Shown piece by piece: positions 22,986 to 27,272 of a DNA stretch of 27,272 bases; position 1 is the first letter of the stretch, and each line of letters starts with the position of its first letter. The notes beneath the pieces are model-generated. The model made no database searches. It was given only the letters and a program-made list of their open reading frames with translations, and was not told the origin of the DNA. The stretch covers positions 1 through 27,272 of the forward strand of contig JAGWNT010000055.1 of assembly GCA_028871195.1 (NCBI GenBank). Reading direction: 5' to 3'. The translations under genes and the position numbers were made by a program. The stretch is from REEB85 sp018971455 (GTDB taxonomy: Bacteria; Pseudomonadota; Alphaproteobacteria; Acetobacterales; Acetobacteraceae).

Positions 22986-23446
22986 CAGCTTTCCGCCGTC
23001 AATTTCTTCGCCCAGCGCATCACGTGGCGGCCCACCGCGACGATTTCGTCGTGCTGGTTGACGGCCTCCATGTCGGCGAGGCTGCGGCCACGCTGCTTGT
23101 CCACCTCCACGACACGATAATGCACCGTCACCGTATCGCCGAACCGGACCGGCTTCAGGAACCGGATCTTGTCATAGCCGGCGGAAACCGGGAAGTCGGC
23201 CAGCCCCTCCCGATGGATCACATGGGCGATGCTGATCGTCGAGACGGTGGACATGAAGCCGACGATGAGCGCGCCGTGCGCGATGCGCCCGCCGAGATTC
23301 GACTTGGTTTTCATGTACTGGTCGTTCACATGCGTGTCGCTGAAATCCCCGGTGATTCCCGCGAAAAGCGTGACATCGGTCTCCCCGACGGTCTTGGCGA
23401 ACGTATAGTGCTGCCCGACCTCGACATAATCCAACCCCGACTGCAT
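22985..23446 (-). CDS. MaoC-like (R)-specific enoyl-CoA hydratase-type protein
   Basis: This is a single-hotdog MaoC-domain protein of 153 residues. The hydratase 2 active-site pair is present as Asp34 and His39 in ITGDFSDTHVNDQY, followed by the family's GGRIAHGAL segment. RFLKPVRFGDTVTVHYRVVEVD is the usual middle strand region. Members hydrate enoyl-CoAs or related unsaturated thioesters, here plausibly alongside the crotonase at 11562-12362. It is the first gene of a leftward pair with the DUF4286-like gene (1-nt TGATG overlap). No TGTAAGCGCTTACA-type operator was seen upstream, in contrast to the other units. Confidence 0.9.
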   Translation of the reverse strand: MQSGLDYVEVGQHYTFAKTVGETDVTLFAGITGDFSDTHVNDQYMKTKSNLGGRIAHGALIVGFMSTVSTISIAHVIHREGLADFPVSAGYDKIRFLKPVRFGDTVTVHYRVVEVDKQRGRSLADMEAVNQHDEIVAVGRHVMRWAKKLTAES

Positions 23447-23679
23447 CCGCGCATGCCTCCTCGGCAGGTGTTCATTGCGTTATCGTAGCGCGAGCCGCCG
23501 CTCCCCGGTGGTGACCGGGCAGCCATGTCGCGCCCGTGACCACCGCTTCGTCCATGCCGCATGGACCCGCCCCGTCCGGCGCCCTCTCCCAGGCCCGCAT
23601 TGCTTGGCGGTTACACTTCGGGCTGCCTCGCCCCATGTCAAGCATTCTTTGGGCTGGCTTGATGCCATCCGGCCGCATA

Positions 23680-23693
23680 TGTAACCGGTTGCA
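23680..23693 (+). promoter_or_regulatory. LacI/GntR-type operator of a second class (CC|GG centre) before the CoA transferase gene
   Basis: TGTAACCGGTTGCA is a near-perfect palindrome (one mismatch from TGTAACCGGTTACA) located 20 bp before the ATG at 23714. The outer TGTAA matches the island's other operators, but the centre is CCGG rather than GCGC, so a different LacI-family repressor is expected. It could block transcription initiation or elongation at this position. The 267-bp gap 23447-23713 shows no gene that I can support. Confidence 0.6.
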
Positions 23694-23713
23694 CACGCGA
23701 AGGATCCCGCCCC

Positions 23714-25303
23714 ATGCAGGTCATCACAGCCGAACAGGCCGCGGCACTGGTCCAGCCCGGCGACAATATCCTGGTCAGCGGCTCCGGTGGCGGCCACGCG
23801 GTGCCTGAGCGGATCCTGGAGGCGGTCGAGGCGCGTTTCCTGCAATCCGGGCAACCGCGCGACCTCTGCCTGATCCATGTTGTGGGCCTGGGCGACCGCG
23901 TGACCAAGGGCGCCGCGCGCTTTGCGCATCCGGGCATGCTGCGCCGCAGTATCACGAGCGCCCTGATCGACAGCCCGCCGCTGATCGACCTGGCGCTGCG
24001 CGATGCCTTCGAATCCTATACGCTGCCGCAAGGCGTGCTGTCGCAGATCATGCGTGACATGGCGGCGGGCCGCCCGGGCTTGATCACGCGAACGGGCCTG
24101 CACACTTTCGTCGACCCTCGCCACGGCGGCGGCCGGCAGAGTGCCAGCGCGCGCGAGGATCTCGTCGAGCTGATGGAGATCGACGGCGAGGAATGGCTTC
24201 GCTTCAAGCCGTTTCCGCTCGATGTCGTGTTCCTGCGCGGAACCACCGCGGATGAGGATGGCAACGTCACCATGGAACACGAGGCCGTGCCCTGCGAAAT
24301 GATATCCTGCGCGCAGGCAGCGCGCCGCCAGGGAGCCGCCGTCGTCGTCCAGGTGAAGCGGCTTGCGCGCCGGGGCACGCTGCCGCCGCGCCTCGTGAAA
24401 ATTCCCGGCATTCTCGTCGATTATATCGTGGTCGATCCGGCACAGCGGCAGACCTACCATACCGACCACAACCCAAGCTATGCGGGCGAACTCAGGGTGC
24501 CGACGGAAGGGTTTCGCCGGTTGGAATTCGATCATCGCAAGATCATCGCCCGCCGCGCGGCGATGGAACTCGTTCCCGGCGCGATCTGCAATCTTGGTGC
24601 GGGCATCAGCACCGGCATCTCGGCGATCGCGGCGGAGGAGGGCATTCTCGATCTGATCGTTCTGACGAACGAGCAGGGCTTCATCGGCGGCGCGCCGCTG
24701 ACGGGCCCGGACTCGGGTGCCGCGCAGAATTACGACGCGATGGTAGATCAGCCATACCAGTTCGATTTCTATGATGGCGGCGGCCTCGATGTTGCTTTTC
24801 TCTCCGCGGCCGAAGTCGACCCCGCGGGCAATGTGAATATCAGCCGATTCGCCTCGAAGATCGTCGGGATCGGCGGCTTCATCAACATCAGCCAGAATGC
24901 CCGCAAGGTCGTGTTCAGCGGCACCTTCAGCGCCGGAGGGTTGCAGGTCGCCTGCGGCAACGGCGCGTTGCAAATCATCTCGGAAGGTCGGCACAGCAAA
25001 TTCGTGAGCCGGATCGAGCAGGTTTGTTACAATGCACAGCTCGCGGAAACGGAGGGGCGAATCGCATTGTTCGTCACGGAACGCGGGGTGTTTCGGTCCC
25101 GCGGCGGCAGGCTGGAACTGATCGAGATTGCACCTGGCATCAATCTTGAACGCGACATTCTCGACCGGATGGCATTCCGGCCCGAGGTGAGTTCCGATCT
25201 CAAGCTCATGGATCAGCGCCTCTTTGAACCTGGCCCGATGGGCCTGCGCGCCGATCTCGACAGGATCGCACGGCACGGCCGGTATCCGCGGCGGACCGTC
25301 TAA
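23714..25303 (+). CDS. Acyl-CoA:carboxylate CoA transferase, family I (propionate CoA-transferase/YdiF-like)
   Basis: This 529-residue fused alpha-beta family I CoA transferase exchanges CoA between acyl-CoA and short carboxylates through a glutamyl-CoA thioester. The alpha half starts MQVITAEQAAALVQPGDNILVSGSGGGHAVPERIL (the GxGG CoA-binding pattern). The catalytic Glu is E320 in LIVLTNEQGFIGGAPLTG, at the expected place in the second half. Length is typical of Pct/YdiF proteins. Start ATG 23714 has AAGGA about 9 nt upstream and the near-palindromic operator at 23680-23693. It is transcribed away from the MaoC-DUF4286 pair. It may recycle CoA from the pathway's end product onto another acid (inference). 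Confidence 0.92.
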   Translation: MQVITAEQAAALVQPGDNILVSGSGGGHAVPERILEAVEARFLQSGQPRDLCLIHVVGLGDRVTKGAARFAHPGMLRRSITSALIDSPPLIDLALRDAFESYTLPQGVLSQIMRDMAAGRPGLITRTGLHTFVDPRHGGGRQSASAREDLVELMEIDGEEWLRFKPFPLDVVFLRGTTADEDGNVTMEHEAVPCEMISCAQAARRQGAAVVVQVKRLARRGTLPPRLVKIPGILVDYIVVDPAQRQTYHTDHNPSYAGELRVPTEGFRRLEFDHRKIIARRAAMELVPGAICNLGAGISTGISAIAAEEGILDLIVLTNEQGFIGGAPLTGPDSGAAQNYDAMVDQPYQFDFYDGGGLDVAFLSAAEVDPAGNVNISRFASKIVGIGGFINISQNARKVVFSGTFSAGGLQVACGNGALQIISEGRHSKFVSRIEQVCYNAQLAETEGRIALFVTERGVFRSRGGRLELIEIAPGINLERDILDRMAFRPEVSSDLKLMDQRLFEPGPMGLRADLDRIARHGRYPRRTV

Positions 25304-25537
25304 CGCGGCGGCCGAACATTCCAACGGTGCGGTGGCCGGCGGTTCGCCGCAGCCGGGCGGTCATGCGCGCGGCGCGGGCGAGCCGAGCAGCGGGGCGTGC
25401 CGGCACTAACGGCGGCGGGCACGGCGATCGAACAGGCGGTGGACGCGGTATTGCGGGCCGCGCCTCGCGCACGCGCGACCTTGGCGGCACGACGGGCACG
25501 GAGGCGTTCGGCGCCAAGGTGGCCGGAGCCGTCGCCC
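25304..25537. other. Intergenic, very GC-rich, no supported feature
   Basis: This is the gap between the convergent CoA-transferase and serine dehydratase genes. It contains many GC-rich short inverted segments but no hairpin that stands out, no operator of either class, and no start with a ribosome binding site leading to a plausible protein. Rightward open frames here continue as antisense through the serine dehydratase gene and look like composition artefacts. Confidence 0.5.
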
Positions 25538-26905
25538 TCAGCACTCCACCCAGTTGACGGCAAGGCCACCGAGCGAGGTCTCCTTGTATTTGTGGCTCAT
25601 GTCGCGCCCGGTCTCGCGCATCGTGGCGATGACGGAATCGAGACTGACGCGGTGCGAGCCGTCACCGCGCAGGGCCAGCGATGCGGCATTGACGGCCTTC
25701 ACGGCGCCGAAGGCATTGCGCTCGATGCAGGGGATCTGAACCAGGCCGCCAATCGGGTCGCAGGTCATGCCGAGATGGTGCTCCATGGCGATCTCCGCCG
25801 CGTTCTCGATCTGCTCGTTGCTCCCGCCGAGGGCGGCGCACAGCCCGGCCGCGGCCATCGAGGACGCAACACCGACCTCGCCCTGGCAGCCAACCTCGGC
25901 GCCCGAGATCGAGGCATTCATCTTGAAGAGCGCGCCGATCGCCGTCGCCGTCAGCAGAAAGACGTCGATCCCCTCCGCGCTCGCATCGCGCACATGGTCG
26001 CGGTAATAGCGCAGCACCGCCGGCATCACGCCCGCCGCGCCATTGGTCGGCGCCGTCACCACGCGCCCGCCGGCGGCATTCTCCTCATTGACCGCCATCG
26101 CATAGACCGAGAGGAAATCCATCACCGCATGCTCGGTGCGCGCGTTCGAGCCGCGCTCGGCCTGGAGCTGGGCGAAGATGCCCGCCGCGCGGCGTTTGAC
26201 CTTCAGCCCGCCGGGCAATTCGCCGCTGCGCCCGAGGCCCCGGTCGAGGCAGGCGAACATCGCCTCGCGCACGCGCGTCAGATACGCGCCAACCTCCTCC
26301 GCCGGCCGCCACGCGCACTCATTGGCGAACGTCATCTCGGCGATGGTGCGCCCGCTGCGCGCGCCGGCCTGCAGCAGGTCGAGGCTGTTGGCAAAGCGAT
26401 AGGGCACGCTCGCGGCCGTCGCGGCCGGGCCCGCCGTGCCCCCCTCGCGCAGGACGAACCCGCCGCCGATCGACAGCCATCGCTGCGCGAAGATCGTGCC
26501 GCCGTCTGCGTCCAGCGCACGGAAGGCCAGCGTGTTGGGGTGCTGCGGCGGGCGCGTCGTGGTGTCGAGGATGATGTCGCGCGCGGCGTCGAAGGGAATG
26601 CGCGCATCACCAAGCCGGATCGGTTCGCCGCCGCGCGCGCCCGCCCACAGCACGTCCGCCCGGTCGGGGTCGAGCGTATCGGGTGCGGCGCCCATCAGGC
26701 CAAGCGTGGTCGCCATGTCGGTCGCGTGGCCGCGCCCGGTCCAGGCGAGCGATCCGTAGAGCGTGGTTTCGAGGCGCGCCGTGCGGTCCGCCAGGCCCGC
26801 GGCGAGCAGAGCCTCGCGGAACGCGCCCGCCGCGATCATCGGCCCGACAGTATGCGACGAGGACGGCCCGAGGCCGATCTTGAACAGGTCGAAGACACTG
26901 ATCAT
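25538..26905 (-). CDS. sdaA: L-serine dehydratase (L-serine ammonia-lyase), iron-sulfur, single chain
   Basis: This 455-residue enzyme deaminates L-serine to pyruvate using a [4Fe-4S] cluster. The N terminus MISVFDLFKIGLGPSSSHTVGPMIAAGAF is the hallmark of bacterial L-serine dehydratases. The likely cluster cysteines are C340 (ISGAEVGCQGEVGVASSMAAAG), C382 (GMTCDPIGGLVQ) and C393 (IPCIERN). The frame is open far upstream, but this ATG gives the family length. It lies 11 nt after a gene for sarcosine oxidase gamma subunit on the same strand. This matches the known route sarcosine to glycine, to serine (via GlyA), to pyruvate, found in choline/glycine-betaine catabolic clusters. Confidence 0.96.
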   Translation of the reverse strand: MISVFDLFKIGLGPSSSHTVGPMIAAGAFREALLAAGLADRTARLETTLYGSLAWTGRGHATDMATTLGLMGAAPDTLDPDRADVLWAGARGGEPIRLGDARIPFDAARDIILDTTTRPPQHPNTLAFRALDADGGTIFAQRWLSIGGGFVLREGGTAGPAATAASVPYRFANSLDLLQAGARSGRTIAEMTFANECAWRPAEEVGAYLTRVREAMFACLDRGLGRSGELPGGLKVKRRAAGIFAQLQAERGSNARTEHAVMDFLSVYAMAVNEENAAGGRVVTAPTNGAAGVMPAVLRYYRDHVRDASAEGIDVFLLTATAIGALFKMNASISGAEVGCQGEVGVASSMAAAGLCAALGGSNEQIENAAEIAMEHHLGMTCDPIGGLVQIPCIERNAFGAVKAVNAASLALRGDGSHRVSLDSVIATMRETGRDMSHKYKETSLGGLAVNWVEC

Positions 26906-26916
26906 GCGCGGGTCCG

Positions 26917-27272
26917 TCAGAGCGGCGGCGCGCGGCGCGCCGCCTCGTCGAGATGGTTCACGACATACTGGGCGAAGGAGCGCCCCACCTCGACGTGATA
27001 GCGCAGCGCCCCCCGCCGCCAGAGCACGATCTCGCTCTTGGCGAACAGGGTGCGGCTCGCCATGCCGACCGGGAAGGCCTGGTCGCGCAGATCGAGCGGG
27101 CAGCCGGCATTGAGCGCCCGCGCCGCCAGCGGCCCCGCGAGGTCGAGGCCGATCTGACGCTGCGACACATCCACCAGGCTGTGCGGATGCATGCTGAGCA
27201 CCGCGACCAGGCCGCGCTCCAAATCCGCCGGCGGCTCGCCCTCGCCGACCAGCAGCCATTCATCGGGCCCGA
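26917..27272 (-). CDS. soxG: Sarcosine oxidase gamma subunit, partial (N-terminal part outside window)
   Basis: This is the C-terminal ~117 residues of an open frame that continues past the window edge, so the true start is not seen (an internal TTG at 27222 is not the start). The frame reads GPDEWLLVGEGE, then HPHSLVDVSQRQIGLDLAGPLAARALNAGCPLDLRD, AFPVGMASRTLFAKSEIVLWRRGALRYHVEVGRSFAQYVVNHLDEA. This order (PDEWLL, VDVSxR, GCPLDL, the RTLFAK/VLW strand, SFAxYV near the end) is that of SoxG, the small subunit of heterotetrameric sarcosine oxidase. Recognition is from memory. The upstream soxB, soxD and soxA genes would be expected just beyond the window. Its stop lies 11 nt before the serine dehydratase start, indicating one operon. 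Confidence 0.85.
   Translation of the reverse strand, partial: GPDEWLLVGEGEPPADLERGLVAVLSMHPHSLVDVSQRQIGLDLAGPLAARALNAGCPLDLRDQAFPVGMASRTLFAKSEIVLWRRGALRYHVEVGRSFAQYVVNHLDEAARRAPPL

Noticed and set aside
23480..25324. A 614-codon leftward open frame antisense to the CoA transferase gene
   Set aside because: The sense strand encodes a textbook family I CoA transferase with its catalytic Glu; the antisense product shows no domain and is a GC-composition shadow.
25397..26998. A 533-codon rightward open frame antisense to serine dehydratase
   Set aside because: Same composition effect; the sense strand has all the serine dehydratase motifs.
1..27272. CRISPR arrays, tRNA or rRNA genes, phage or conjugation genes
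   Set aside because: No regularly spaced repeats, no cloverleaf or rRNA sequence, and no phage or transfer proteins recognised on reading both strands; a covariance-model search was not possible.

Overview
The window is high-GC bacterial chromosome with tightly packed, often overlapping genes. Alpha-proteobacteria (Rhizobiales or Rhodospirillales type) are the best guess, from the gene families: Liv-type and MalK-type ABC importers, paired enolase-superfamily dehydratases, CaiB-type CoA transferase, and a heterotetrameric sarcosine oxidase subunit next to serine dehydratase. This is inferred from content; no rRNA or other taxonomic marker is present.

Layout. (1) 1-2438: the 3' end of a branched-chain-amino-acid-type ABC importer (partial livG, livF, a periplasmic binding protein), visibly lower in GC than the rest. 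(2) 2546-3595: a complete IS630-family insertion sequence whose transposase needs a -1 frameshift on an A7 run. It sits exactly in the TAG stop codon of the neighbouring ABC ATPase gene and restores that stop. (3) 3595-23446: a catabolic island. It holds a MalK/UgpC-type sugar importer (ATPase and two permeases, no binding protein in view), two mandelate racemase/muconate lactonizing (MR/MLE) enzymes, two Gfo/Idh/MocA oxidoreductases, an MmgE/PrpD protein, an operon of aldehyde dehydrogenase, CaiB-type CoA transferase and enoyl-CoA hydratase, a GMC oxidoreductase, an atypical DapA-family lyase, a frameshifted acyl-CoA thioesterase, a MaoC-type hydratase with a DUF4286-like protein, and two LacI-family repressors. 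(4) 23714-25303: a family I CoA transferase with its own, different LacI-type operator. (5) 25538-27272: L-serine dehydratase behind the 3' end of sarcosine oxidase gamma subunit.

The most interesting feature is a local regulon. Seven 14-bp sites related to TGTAAGCGCTTACA lie in the promoter regions of the transcription units between about 6.5 and 22.2 kb, including those of both LacI repressors. Several lie on or next to a recognisable TTGAC(A/C/G) -35 element. The two repressors have nearly identical recognition helices (VSTASVSR and VSTATVSR), close to the VSMATVSR helix of CcpA, whose cre site has the same core. I infer that one or both repressors control the island as a unit. A plausible pathway is uptake of a sugar-like or polyhydroxy acid, oxidation (GMC, Gfo/Idh), dehydration (MR/MLE), Schiff-base lyase chemistry (DapA-like), aldehyde oxidation (ALDH), CoA activation (CaiB) and beta-oxidation-like steps (ECH, MaoC). 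The substrate cannot be read from the sequence.
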